A program made the translations under genes and the position numbers. From Aquimarina intermedia (GTDB lineage Bacteria; Bacteroidota; Bacteroidia; Flavobacteriales; Flavobacteriaceae), in the NCBI RefSeq assembly GCF_008124785.1, contig NZ_VNHU01000004.1:1-64000 (forward strand): a stretch of DNA of 64,000 bases, given 5' to 3'. Shown piece after piece: positions 43,826 to 51,855 of the stretch. The number at the start of each line of letters is the position of its first letter. The first letter of the stretch is position 1. The notes beneath the pieces were generated by a model. The model had not been told where the DNA came from. It searched no databases and saw only the letters and a program-made list of their open reading frames with translations.

Positions 43826-43899
43826 GGGCTCGTAGCTCAGCTGGATAGAGCACCTCCCTTCTAAGGAGGCGGTCATAGGTTCGAATCCTATCGGGCTCA
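43826..43899 (+). tRNA. tRNA-Arg (anticodon TCT)
   Basis: Acceptor GGGCTCG/CGGGCTC, discriminator A. Anticodon stem CCTCC/GGAGG with loop CTTCTAA, TCT at 43860-43862. T-arm ATAGG-TTCGAAT-CCTAT. Last of the three tRNAs; a terminator follows at once. Confidence 0.97.
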
Positions 43900-43900
43900 C

Positions 43901-43933
43901 AAAAAGTCTTACTAGAAATAGTAAGACTTTTTT
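43901..43933 (+). terminator. Terminator of the tRNA cluster
   Basis: AAAAGTCTTACTA and TAGTAAGACTTTT form a 13-bp perfect hairpin with a GAAA loop followed by Ts, starting two bases after the Arg tRNA. Confidence 0.92.
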
Positions 43934-43983
43934 GTTTTCATACACCTTATTAGAGTTTTCAATTCCACACTAAGATTCTGTGA

Positions 43984-44015
43984 AACAAAAAAAACACCTA
44001 TTAAAGAGGTGTTTT
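43984..44015 (-). terminator. Terminator of the fasciclin gene
   Basis: On the minus strand AAAACACCT / AGGTGTTTT is a perfect 9-bp hairpin with a 7-base loop followed by eight Ts, 26 bp after the fasciclin stop. Confidence 0.9.
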
Positions 44016-44040
44016 ACATAAGAAGTCATTAATTCTATTC

Positions 44041-44637
44041 TTACGGCATCACTACAGTGTCAATGGCATGTATCACTCCATTAGAAGCTTCAACATCTGT
44101 CATGACAACTTTAGACGTGGTTCCTTGTGAATCGGTAAGGATCACGCTTCCATCTTTTATAGTAGCTGTTAACTGACCTCCTTGCACTGTATTTACCATG
44201 TAGGATCCGTTGTTATCATTAATAGCTTGTATAAGGTCAGCGGCACTAATGCTACCAGATACCACATGATATGTTAGTATCTGAGATAGTTTCTCTTTAT
44301 TTTCTGCCTTTAAGAGACCATCTACCGTTCCTTCAGGTAATTGATCAAAAGCTGAGTTTAGCGGTGCAAAAACGGTAAAAGGTCCGTCTCCGTTAAGAGT
44401 ATCTACCAAGTCAGCCGCTTTTACTGCCGTCACTAAAGTTGTAAACTTATCGTTTGAAGAAGCTACGGAAACAATTGTAGACTTTTCTTGTAGAGGCGTC
44501 GACAGATCTTCTGAAACTACATTCGTCTCCTCTTTCTCCATCTCCTCTTTCTCTGTTTCTTTCTGCTTAGTATTGTTTGCGCAAGCTATAGTAAAAAGAA
44601 ATATACTCAATGCACATATTGTCATTATCTTTTTCAT
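44041..44637 (-). CDS. Fasciclin (FAS1) domain lipoprotein
   Basis: A 198-residue lipoprotein. Signal peptide MKKIMTICALSIFLFTIAC with lipid Cys19, a Lys/Glu linker, then one FAS1 domain (~60-197): TTLVTAVKAADLVDTLNGDG, FTVFAPLNSAFDQLPEGT (the H1 motif) and DVEASNGVIHAIDTVVMP (the H2 YH/IH motif). FAS1 proteins mediate surface adhesion or protein interaction. Monocistronic, with its own terminator behind. Confidence 0.94.
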   Translation of the reverse strand: MKKIMTICALSIFLFTIACANNTKQKETEKEEMEKEETNVVSEDLSTPLQEKSTIVSVASSNDKFTTLVTAVKAADLVDTLNGDGPFTVFAPLNSAFDQLPEGTVDGLLKAENKEKLSQILTYHVVSGSISAADLIQAINDNNGSYMVNTVQGGQLTATIKDGSVILTDSQGTTSKVVMTDVEASNGVIHAIDTVVMP

Positions 44638-44890
44638 AATCTTTTTTTTTATAAAGATAAATATAAAGTGTTCTTCTCTATAGCTATCAATTTTTAAACT
44701 TTAGTTAAATTATTGATTATGAATTAATAGGAAGTTTACATTTCTAAAAAACTGAAGCAAAAAAGAGCAAAGACTCACTAATTTATGCCAATATGACAGC
44801 TAACAATAATTTGTCAGACCGATTCACCTTACCAACAGCTTTTTATAGGTAAGTTTTGAAAGAAGAAGGAAGAATGATTCAAAAATAAAA

Positions 44891-45322
44891 TTAAATGGAA
44901 TCAATATGTGGATGCAGGATGTCGTATTCAATTTTTTTGGATATCAAATTCTTAAAGAAGTCCATACTCTCAGCAAGTTTATCGTCCTTGGTTAAATTAA
45001 CAAAACGACCTTGTGCGTGAATACTTATCACCTGTCTATCATACAAATAAAATTGATAATACGGAACTATCCAAATACATTGGGCAGTACTAGACTTAAG
45101 CGTCATGATTATACCTTTAGTTCTAAGCTCAATAGTAGCCTGAACCTTTAGTTCTTGCCCACCAAGTAGCGTACCTATTTTAGGGCTAAGTTGTTCAACA
45201 ACAAAAGAACGCGATTTTATTAAGTCTGAGGTCATTCGTTTAAACAAGTTAAAACGAGCACCTACTTTATTATTAATTATTTTTCGCTCTTTGTCATTAA
45301 GACGTTTGGCTGATATTAACAT
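44891..45322 (-). CDS. Conserved hypothetical protein
   Basis: 143 residues, no signal or membrane segment. A basic N-terminal helix (RLNDKERKIINNKVGARF) is followed by a beta-rich middle (LGGQELKVQATIELRTKGII, IVPYYQFYLYDRQVISIHA). I have seen similar proteins in Flavobacteriia near stress genes but know no function. A strong hairpin (45337-45365) lies just before its start. The 250 bp downstream to the fasciclin gene show no feature. Confidence 0.68.
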   Translation of the reverse strand: MLISAKRLNDKERKIINNKVGARFNLFKRMTSDLIKSRSFVVEQLSPKIGTLLGGQELKVQATIELRTKGIIMTLKSSTAQCIWIVPYYQFYLYDRQVISIHAQGRFVNLTKDDKLAESMDFFKNLISKKIEYDILHPHIDSI

Positions 45323-45336
45323 CTATATAAACATTT

Positions 45337-45365
45337 AGTGCCTCAACTAAAAAGAGTTGGGCACT
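45337..45365. repeat. Hairpin in a leader
   Basis: AGTGCCTCAACT (45337-45348) pairs with AGTTGGGCACT (45355-45365), 11 pairs with one bulged T. It lies between two minus-strand genes, 15 bp before the start at 45322. No T-run follows, so it may be a leader structure rather than a terminator. Confidence 0.5.
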
Positions 45366-45420
45366 ATTTATCAAAGACCTTAAAGATCTTAAAGATCTTA
45401 TATTAGAAAACATTACGCAT

Positions 45421-45663
45421 CTAAACTGTGCTGGATCCTTTAAGGCGTTTTTCTATCTTTTTTTTCTTGGCGGTCAAGAGTTTCATTAAATCCATAATCT
45501 CAGGATCTTTATTCTCCTTATACACGTCATTGAGACTCAAAATTAACTCTTTGGCCTCTCTTGAAGCTGACACTCTATCACTTGTAGACATATTGCTCAT
45601 ACTTCGACTTTCGAATTCTAAAGCTTTTTCTATTAAACTCACACAAAAATTTTTAATAAACAT
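45421..45663 (-). CDS. Small helical protein
   Basis: About 80 residues from the ATG at 45663 (the frame extends to 45690). It is charged and alpha-helical: SLIEKALEFESRSMSNMS, ASREAKELILSLNDVYKENK and a basic tail KKKKIEKRLKG. The opposite strand also has an open frame of the same length, but its product has the composition of an antisense shadow. Short stress-type protein of unknown function. Confidence 0.55.
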   Translation of the reverse strand: MFIKNFCVSLIEKALEFESRSMSNMSTSDRVSASREAKELILSLNDVYKENKDPEIMDLMKLLTAKKKKIEKRLKGSSTV

Positions 45664-45737
45664 ACAAAATCGTTCACTTAGAACAATCAAAGTTTAAACA
45701 AAATTAACATTGTTCACTCATTTTTCATTCCAACCTT

Positions 45738-45752
45738 GGTAGTACTACTACC
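45738..45752. promoter_or_regulatory. Palindrome GGTAGTACTACTACC, possible operator
   Basis: Contains the perfect 10-bp palindrome GTAGTACTAC (45739-45748) with an extra CTACC giving overlapping symmetry. It is 75 bp upstream of the start of the small helical protein gene on the minus strand, so it may be a regulator site. No regulator is assigned. Confidence 0.35.
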
Positions 45753-45959
45753 GGGAAAGCTAAACTTTAATTGCTGAACACTTAGTATACATTCAACAAT
45801 AATGCCATAACCAATAAAAACTCACATTTATTGAGTTTATCCAAAATTCGATAATTTTGAACAGTAATAATTTACTTCGCCAATTCGCAAATACTTTTTG
45901 CAAACAATTTTATCGCGAAGAAGAATAAATTACTATTTTAGCTTAAAACCACTAGATAT

Positions 45960-46133
45960 ATGAACACTGATAAAACAAAAACCGAGGCATTAGTAAACAA
46001 GTGCATTCAGCATTGGGATGCTTTGATGGAGGATGAAAGGTTCAAAGCTTTTTATTATATGAAGATGACGCAAACCCTCAATATGGATATTGATGAAATT
46101 TTTGAAAAAGCATTAAAGGCTAAAGATTTATAA
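45960..46133 (+). CDS. 57-residue small protein
   Basis: ATG at 45960 to TAA at 46131: 57 residues, helical and soluble (KTEALVNKCIQHWDALMEDE, AFYYMKMTQTLNMDIDEIFE). The composition, lack of stops and internal motif HWDALMEDERF are like small proteins I know from other Flavobacteriia. It is between the palindrome region and a convergent gene ending at 46137. No function known. Confidence 0.72.
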   Translation: MNTDKTKTEALVNKCIQHWDALMEDERFKAFYYMKMTQTLNMDIDEIFEKALKAKDL

Positions 46134-46136
46134 AGA

Positions 46137-46391
46137 TTAACCCGCTTGCAAAAAATTATTTTTAACCATCCGTGCGTTATACCGGGTGAGCAGCATATTT
46201 TTTACGGTGTCAAGATCAATGCTTACCTTTTGAAGCTGATCTATTTTTTTCTTTAAGCATCCTTCCTGTAATTTGATTTCATCTTCTAAACGAGCATCAA
46301 TATCTTGCTCCAGCGCTTTTAGGACGTCTTCATCTAAGTATTTGCTTTTATCTTTAAGTTTGTTTTTGGCTATTTTCTTTTTCATCCTCAA
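46137..46391 (-). CDS. Small coiled-coil protein
   Basis: 84 residues, highly charged and helical: KKKIAKNKLKDKSKYLDEDV, ALEQDIDARLEDEIKLQEG and KKKIDQLQKVSIDLDTVKN suggest a coiled coil. Its start overlaps the stop of the membrane-protein gene upstream by 4 bases (ATGA), so the two are co-translated and probably function together. Function unknown. Confidence 0.68.
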   Translation of the reverse strand: MRMKKKIAKNKLKDKSKYLDEDVLKALEQDIDARLEDEIKLQEGCLKKKIDQLQKVSIDLDTVKNMLLTRYNARMVKNNFLQAG

Positions 46392-46984
46392 TCCATTGAA
46401 TCAATTATTTTAACAGTTTCTATTGTATACTCTGTGGCATCCTCCTCCTTGATGTATTTCCCTTTAATAGTAATTGCTATATGACGCGTTAGCTTTTTAA
46501 TATTTTGAATTAGAACTTTCTTTTCCTTATTTAAAAATTTTATTAAATAAAGTGTAAATACCAAGAAAACAAAAACCAAAATACAGAATCCAAAGGCGTA
46601 CACGTGTAAAAGAGCATCGTCCAAATGGTAGACATCAGGATATATTACCCAATAGAGTTGAATAAAATAAAAATAAAGTGGCACGAAGTATACAAATTTA
46701 TAAGGCTTCAACATTGCCCCAAAGCATAAAAACATCGGAGATAAAGTTTGACATAAAACCCACAACATAGTTTGTACATCAGAAAAACCAAAGGTCTCTT
46801 CTATTCCAAAAGTGGAAATTTTATCTGTAAATAACATAGCTCCTGATAATATGATAAACGAAGAAGCAATTAGCCCTTGTAAAGTGCCACTTTTATTTTC
46901 ATTAAAATTAGCCCTTTGGTCGAGAAACCCGGTTCTTATCAACTTGATAAATTTCGTACTCATTAATTTCTGAAGTTTCTTCAT
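46388..46984 (-). CDS. Four-helix membrane protein
   Basis: Up to 198 residues with four membrane segments (GLIASSFIILSGAMLF; MLWVLCQTLSPMFLCFGAM; FVYFVPLYFYFIQLYWVIY; YAFGFCILVFVFLVFTLYLI) and a basic C-terminal cytoplasmic tail. The start shown overlaps the small lipoprotein gene (46908-47051) by 77 bases in another frame. A start inside, such as Met8 at 46963, still overlaps. It is followed by the coiled-coil gene. No family recognised. Confidence 0.68.
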   Translation of the reverse strand: MKKLQKLMSTKFIKLIRTGFLDQRANFNENKSGTLQGLIASSFIILSGAMLFTDKISTFGIEETFGFSDVQTMLWVLCQTLSPMFLCFGAMLKPYKFVYFVPLYFYFIQLYWVIYPDVYHLDDALLHVYAFGFCILVFVFLVFTLYLIKFLNKEKKVLIQNIKKLTRHIAITIKGKYIKEEDATEYTIETVKIIDSMD

Positions 46985-47051
46985 TTAATTCTGATTTTTC
47001 ACAAGAGATAAACAAGGCTCCTACTGCGAATACTGTAATTAATTTTTTCAT
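46908..47051 (-). CDS. 47-residue small lipoprotein
   Basis: ATG at 47051, TAA at 46908-46910. MKKLITVFAVGALFISCEKS is a lipoprotein signal with Cys17, followed by an acidic 30-residue tail ending in QVDKNRVSRPKG. Very small lipoproteins with exactly this layout are widespread in Flavobacteriia. It overlaps the membrane-protein gene by 77 bases in a different frame; one of the two annotated starts may be wrong. Unknown function; outer-membrane or periplasmic. Confidence 0.78.
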   Translation of the reverse strand: MKKLITVFAVGALFISCEKSELNEETSEINEYEIYQVDKNRVSRPKG

Positions 47052-47060
47052 GATGTTTGT

Positions 47061-47082
47061 TTTTTAAGATTAGTCTTAAAAA
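47061..47082. repeat. AT-rich hairpin in lipoprotein leader
   Basis: TTTTTAAGA and TCTTAAAAA are perfect 9-bp arms around TTAG, 10 bp before the lipoprotein ATG on the minus strand. A second pair TTATCTTA/TAAGATAA lies further upstream (about 47102-47132). Possible leader structures. Confidence 0.4.
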
Positions 47083-47262
47083 TATCAAGCAATCATGGAA
47101 GTTTATCTTAATTTAACATAAAAACTAAGATAATACAAATATATGACAGCTAGCCCCTTAAATGCATACGGGAAACCCACAAAGTTTTTACCGTAATACT
47201 TGTTATTACAGCGAAATATAAAATTCCATTTGAAGCCTTTTTTTACTATCCTGCCTAACATA

Positions 47263-47305
47263 TGATATTAATCATTGTATACTTATCTAGTGTCAAATAC
47301 ATTTG
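47263..47305 (+). promoter_or_regulatory. FNR/CRP-type box plus -7 element of usp-cls operon
   Basis: TGAT-ATTA-ATCA at 47263-47274 (flanked to ATGAT...ATCAT) is a perfect FNR-type palindrome. TACATTTG (47298-47305) is an exact TAnnTTTG. The box centre to the first T of the -7 element is 29.5 bp, placing the box at about -41.5. Gene start follows at 47324. Confidence 0.78.
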
Positions 47306-47323
47306 AACTATTAAAACTGTATC

Positions 47324-48169
47324 ATGAAAAATATTCTGCTGCTCACTGATTTTTCCGAAAATTCTGAAACTGCAATACACTATGCCTTGCAATTACACCA
47401 GGGAGAGTCTTGTAATTTTATTCTTTTACACGTTCAAAAAGCTTCTAATTATACTAGCGACGATCTTATGGTTTCGCAAGCTACAACAAGCGTTCACACT
47501 TCGATATTAGGTGAGACCAAGAAAAAGTTAGAAAACATACGTCATGGATTAGAAAAACAATACACATCAAAAAAATTCTCTTTTGAGGTGTTAGTTGATT
47601 ATGATTCCTTCACAGATGCTATTGAACAAGCTGTCAAAATGAAAAAAATAGCTTTGATAGTTATGGGTACCAATGGCGCTACCAATGCCAAAGAAGTGCT
47701 TTTTGGCAGTAATACTGTGAAAGTAATTCGTTCTGTATCTTGTACTGTTCTAGCTATTCCACAGCACACTACTTTCACAAAGCCTCGTACTGTCCTTTAT
47801 GCTTTGGATTATTTTGAAAATTTTGATTCACTTAGTACCAATCCTCTACTCGACCTCCTTGAAAAATTTAAAAGTACTCTCAAAATTCTCAAGATAAAGG
47901 AGGACGAAACAGTTACTGAGGCTGAAAAAAATGATATTATAGCCATGAAAGAAAAATTCAGCAACGTTAGACATACTTTTCATACCATGATCAACATTCC
48001 AACCGCATTGGCTATTGAAAGCTTTGTCCAAATTATGAATATTGATATCACTGCTGTGGTATTACATGATGAGAGTTTACTAGAGCGATTCTTTAAAGGA
48101 TCCGAAACTTCGAAGATTAGTTATGGATCCAAAATCCCTCTCTTAGTTTTAAAGCGTGGGAAAGTTTAA
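47324..48169 (+). CDS. Universal stress protein (tandem UspA domains)
   Basis: 281 residues with two UspA domains. The N-terminal one starts KNILLLTDFSENSETAIHYA and ends with MGTNGATNAKEVLFGSNT, which matches the ATP-binding motif G-2x-G-9x-G-S. The C-terminal one (from ~145) lacks that motif. ATP-binding Usps act in stress and growth arrest; targets are usually unknown. Followed 5 bp later by cardiolipin synthase in the same transcript, driven by an FNR-type promoter. Confidence 0.93.
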   Translation: MKNILLLTDFSENSETAIHYALQLHQGESCNFILLHVQKASNYTSDDLMVSQATTSVHTSILGETKKKLENIRHGLEKQYTSKKFSFEVLVDYDSFTDAIEQAVKMKKIALIVMGTNGATNAKEVLFGSNTVKVIRSVSCTVLAIPQHTTFTKPRTVLYALDYFENFDSLSTNPLLDLLEKFKSTLKILKIKEDETVTEAEKNDIIAMKEKFSNVRHTFHTMINIPTALAIESFVQIMNIDITAVVLHDESLLERFFKGSETSKISYGSKIPLLVLKRGKV

Positions 48170-48174
48170 TTACT

Positions 48175-49596
48175 ATGATTTATGACATACTTATCGCTGT
48201 TTACATTTTAATTGCTAGTTTAATTGTAATCCAGCTTATCTTGAATGGTTTAAGACCAGCAAAAACTTTGGCTTGGATGCTTGCTATTTTCACTATTCCG
48301 GTAGGCGGAATTTTATTGTATTTCATTTTAGGAAGAAACCGAAGAAAGAACAAACTTATTCACTATAAGCACACAGATAAGATTAAAGCATTTGTAGAAA
48401 AATCTGTTCAGCATTGTCAACCTGTCTCTTTATTTGAGTACGAAGAGCATAAAAAGCTAATACAGTTAATTATTAATACAACCTCTTTTTTACCAATTAC
48501 AGGAAATGCCTTCAGATATCTCAAAAATGGAAAAATTACCTTTGAAGCTATTTTTGAGGCATTGCGAAGTGCAAAATCCTTTATACACATTCAATATTAT
48601 ATTTTTGAAGATGGTGAACTTGCTGATATTTTTATTGAGATTTTTAAAATTAAAGTTAAAGAAGGCGTTCAAATACGAATACTCTACGATGCTATTGGCA
48701 GTTTGTCTCTTAGTAAAAAGTATATTAAACAATTAAAAGATATTGGTGTCGAAGTTTATAGTTTTTTACCAGTGCGATTTGGTCGTTTTCTTGCATCTAT
48801 TAATTATCGAAATCACAGAAAGATAATCGTTGTAGACAATAAAATTGCATTTACAGGAGGCATTAATTTATCTGACAAATACATAAAAAATGTTTCGCTT
48901 CTCGGCATTTGGCATGATATTCACCTCGAATTAAAAGGTCCCATTGTAAATAATATTCATGCTATTTTTGCCACAGATTGGTCATTTGTATCAGAAAAAG
49001 ATGATATTTTACATCCCTCCTATTTTTCTCCAACTTTACCAGTGGGTAAGGCCACAGGACAAATTGTTTACAGTGGTCCAGATTCTGAACAGAGTGCGAC
49101 ACAACAGTTATATTTTTCTATGATTACTGAAGCTTCGAGCTATGTATATATCGCTAATCCTTATATCATACCTGGCGAGGCGATTCTCGACGCATTAAAA
49201 GTTGCAGCTTTAAGCGGAGTTGATGTTAGATTACTACTCTCCGATAAGTCAGATAGCCGATTAGTGCGATGGTGCGTTCGTTCGTACTTTGAGGAGTTAT
49301 TAGTAGCCAAAGTAAAAATTTACCTGTATCCTGATAACTTCCTGCATAGCAAAATAATCGTTGCCGATGATACCGTGGCTTCTATAGGTACCACAAATAT
49401 GGATATCCGAAGTTTTGAACAAAACTATGAGGTCAATGCATTAATATATGATGATGATTTTGCAATTAGCTTGAAAGATGATTTTTTAAGGGATTGTAAA
49501 AAGAGCGCTATTATTGATTATAGTGAATTTGAAAAAAGATCGAATAAAGAGAAGATGCTCGAGGGAATTGCCAAAATGTTTAGCCCTGTCCTTTAA
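48175..49596 (+). CDS. cls: Cardiolipin synthase
   Basis: 473 residues: two N-terminal membrane helices (YDILIAVYILIASLIVIQLI and TLAWMLAIFTIPVGGILLYF) and two phospholipase-D HKD motifs, NHRKIIVVDNKIAFTGGINL and HSKIIVADDTVASIGTTNMD. It condenses two phosphatidylglycerols to cardiolipin and glycerol at the inner membrane. Co-transcribed with a universal stress protein, suggesting membrane remodelling under the same signal. Complete at standard length. Confidence 0.95.
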   Translation: MIYDILIAVYILIASLIVIQLILNGLRPAKTLAWMLAIFTIPVGGILLYFILGRNRRKNKLIHYKHTDKIKAFVEKSVQHCQPVSLFEYEEHKKLIQLIINTTSFLPITGNAFRYLKNGKITFEAIFEALRSAKSFIHIQYYIFEDGELADIFIEIFKIKVKEGVQIRILYDAIGSLSLSKKYIKQLKDIGVEVYSFLPVRFGRFLASINYRNHRKIIVVDNKIAFTGGINLSDKYIKNVSLLGIWHDIHLELKGPIVNNIHAIFATDWSFVSEKDDILHPSYFSPTLPVGKATGQIVYSGPDSEQSATQQLYFSMITEASSYVYIANPYIIPGEAILDALKVAALSGVDVRLLLSDKSDSRLVRWCVRSYFEELLVAKVKIYLYPDNFLHSKIIVADDTVASIGTTNMDIRSFEQNYEVNALIYDDDFAISLKDDFLRDCKKSAIIDYSEFEKRSNKEKMLEGIAKMFSPVL

Positions 49597-49665
49597 ACGA
49601 AAGTACCATCCACCTAAAAAATTCATATGCGTTTCTCATCAAGAGAAATCAAGATTTTATGTTTT

Positions 49666-49709
49666 GTAACAAAAGTTACTGTGTATGCTTTAGAGAAATA
49701 CTATTTTTG
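49666..49709 (+). promoter_or_regulatory. GTAAC-N4-GTTAC box plus -7 element of sulfur operon
   Basis: GTAACAAAAGTTAC (49666-49679) is a perfect palindrome of the Crp-family (HcpR-like) kind. TATTTTTG (49702-49709) is an exact TAnnTTTG. Box centre to -7 first T is 29.5 bp, identical to the TGAT-type promoters in this island. The gene starts at 49783. Confidence 0.75.
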
Positions 49710-49782
49710 TGCCATAATACAACAAGTTTAATTCAAGTGCTTTGACCAATTATCAGTCTAGAGTGCCCAAAAATATATACTT

Positions 49783-51198
49783 ATGAATATTGAACAAATT
49801 TATACCGGATGTTTGTCGCAAGGTGCTTACTATATAGAAAGTCAAGGAGAAGTAGCCATTATCGACCCTTTGCGTGAGGTGAAACCTTATATGCTAAAGG
49901 CTGAAAATGATAAAGCAAAAATAAAATATATTTTTGAAACTCATTTTCATGCAGACTTTGTTAGTGGACATGTAACACTGGCCAAAGAAACCGGAGCTTC
50001 TATAATCTATGGCCTCAACGCAAATCCTACTTTTGAAGCCATTATTGCAGAGGATGGACAAGAGTTTAAACTTGGTAATATCACAATAATAGCGCTTCAT
50101 ACTCCTGGTCACACCATGGAAAGTACGACCTATTTACTCCGTGATGAAAAGGGGAAAGATCATGCAATTTTTAGTGGAGACACATTATTTTTGGGAGATG
50201 TAGGCAGACCAGATCTCGCTCAAAAAGCCGCGCATTTGACTCAGGAGCAACTTGCCGAAACTTTATTTGACAGTTTACGCAATAAAATTATGCCGCTTGC
50301 CGACGATGTAATAGTATATCCTGCACACGGTGCCGGATCTGCCTGCGGGAAGAACATGATGAAAGAGACCGTAGATACGTTGGGTAACCAAAAGAAAATG
50401 AATTATGCACTACGTGCTGATATGACAAAAGAAGAATTTGTAAAAGAAGTAACTGATGGTTTACTACCACCACCACAATATTTTCCTTTAAATGTAAAAA
50501 TGAACAGAGAAGGCTACGCAGATATAGATCAGGTTATCAAAAAAGGTACGACTGCTCTCCATCCAGACACTTTTGAAGCCATGGCTAATGAGGCAGGTGC
50601 AATTGTATTAGATGTACGTCATCAAGATGAATACGTCAAAGGACATATCCCCCGCTCTATATTTATTGGTATCGATGGTGGGTTTGCTCCTTGGGTTGGA
50701 GCCTTAATCGCCGATGTAGCGCAACCGATATTGTTGGTAGCACCAGAAGGTAGAGTTGAAGAAACAATTACAAGACTATCTCGCGTAGGATTTGATAATA
50801 CTTTAGGCTATCTTGAGGGAAGTTTTGAAGCCTGGAAAAAAGCTGGTAAAGATTTTGACACTATATCATCTATTTCGGCTGAAGAGTTTAAAACAATAAA
50901 GGAAGAAGAAGAAATACCTGTTTTTGACGTGCGTAAGGATGGAGAATTTACAGCTGAACATGTTGAGCAAGCTACAAATACTCCTTTAGACGTTATTAAT
51001 GAGCATCTTAGTGAGTTTCCAGATAACAAAAACTTTTATGTTCATTGTGCGGGAGGGTACCGATCTGTAATAGCCGCTTCTATTTTGAAGAGTCGTGGAA
51101 TTCACAATTTGATCGATGTGGCCGGAGGTTTTAATGCAATTAAAGAAGCGGGTGTAGAAACCACAGAATATGTGTGTCCTTCAACCTTAACCTCATAA
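49783..51198 (+). CDS. MBL-fold persulfide dioxygenase-like protein with two rhodanese domains
   Basis: 471 residues. The N-terminal metallo-beta-lactamase domain of the ETHE1/BlrB type has THFHADFVSGH, HTPGHTMEST and FSGDTLFLGDVGRPDLA. Two rhodanese domains follow: the first (~260-365) reads LLVAPEGRVEE where the catalytic Cys should be and is inactive; the second has FYVHCAGGYRS with the Cys. The expected role is oxidation of persulfides/sulfane sulfur to sulfite and sulfur transfer. Heads a sulfur operon with a methyltransferase and YeeE/YedE proteins. Confidence 0.93.
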   Translation: MNIEQIYTGCLSQGAYYIESQGEVAIIDPLREVKPYMLKAENDKAKIKYIFETHFHADFVSGHVTLAKETGASIIYGLNANPTFEAIIAEDGQEFKLGNITIIALHTPGHTMESTTYLLRDEKGKDHAIFSGDTLFLGDVGRPDLAQKAAHLTQEQLAETLFDSLRNKIMPLADDVIVYPAHGAGSACGKNMMKETVDTLGNQKKMNYALRADMTKEEFVKEVTDGLLPPPQYFPLNVKMNREGYADIDQVIKKGTTALHPDTFEAMANEAGAIVLDVRHQDEYVKGHIPRSIFIGIDGGFAPWVGALIADVAQPILLVAPEGRVEETITRLSRVGFDNTLGYLEGSFEAWKKAGKDFDTISSISAEEFKTIKEEEEIPVFDVRKDGEFTAEHVEQATNTPLDVINEHLSEFPDNKNFYVHCAGGYRSVIAASILKSRGIHNLIDVAGGFNAIKEAGVETTEYVCPSTLTS

Positions 51199-51203
51199 GT
51201 CTT

Positions 51204-51845
51204 ATGGAGTCTACGTTGGATTTTGACAGAGAGAAACATTGGGAAAATATCTATAATTCCAAATCATTTAATGAGGTGAGTTGGTATCAAAAGGTCCCTG
51301 ATACAAGCTTGAAGTTTATAATAGATGCTAAACTCCCAAAGTCGGCTAAAATAATAGACGTAGGTGGCGGTGATAGCTTACTTGTTGATCATTTATTGCG
51401 TTTAGGTTACCAAAACATCACTGTACTTGACATTTCGCATAAAGCAATTGACCGGGCGAAGGAACGATTAGGTATTTTGGCGTCAAAAATAACCTGGATT
51501 GTTGAAGATATTACAAATTTTAAAACTTCACAACAGTATGATCTTTGGCATGATCGGGCAGTATTTCATTTTTTAACCAGTGAACATGATGTGCAAGCAT
51601 ACAAAAGTACACTCAATCATACCTTGACAGAAGATGGCAAAGCAATCATAGGAACTTTTTCTGAATCCGGTCCTACCAAATGTAGTGGTATTGAAATCAA
51701 GCAGTATTCTGATACTAGTTTAAAAAACACTTTTTCGCCTGATCTCCTGGCCACTTCGTGTGCATTCTTTGATCATAACACTCCATTTAACACCAAACAA
51801 AATTTCGTTTTCTGCAATTTTAAGAAATCAACTAACAATTTATAA
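51204..51845 (+). CDS. Class I SAM-dependent methyltransferase
   Basis: 213 residues from ATG 51204, 5 bp after the upstream stop; a GTG at 51174 would overlap it. Rossmann motif IIDVGGGDSLLVDHLL, acidic loop ITVLDISHKAIDRAKERL and catalytic-side DLWHDRAVFHFL are visible. The type is that of small-molecule or thiol/metalloid methyltransferases (TehB-like). Its position between a persulfide dioxygenase and YeeE/YedE proteins suggests a sulfur substrate, by inference. Confidence 0.9.
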   Translation: MESTLDFDREKHWENIYNSKSFNEVSWYQKVPDTSLKFIIDAKLPKSAKIIDVGGGDSLLVDHLLRLGYQNITVLDISHKAIDRAKERLGILASKITWIVEDITNFKTSQQYDLWHDRAVFHFLTSEHDVQAYKSTLNHTLTEDGKAIIGTFSESGPTKCSGIEIKQYSDTSLKNTFSPDLLATSCAFFDHNTPFNTKQNFVFCNFKKSTNNL

Positions 51846-51855
51846 ATACTAACTT

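Noticed and set aside
43754-43945. 63-codon minus-strand frame with a GFEPMTASLEG-type product
   Set aside because: It is antisense to the tRNA-Pro and tRNA-Arg genes. This product is a well-known spurious translation of tRNA regions in databases.
45428-45697. Plus-strand frame of 89 codons over the small helical protein gene
   Set aside because: It is the antisense shadow of the minus-strand frame. The product has unnatural Phe/Leu/Ser composition, while the minus-strand product has a normal charged helical pattern.
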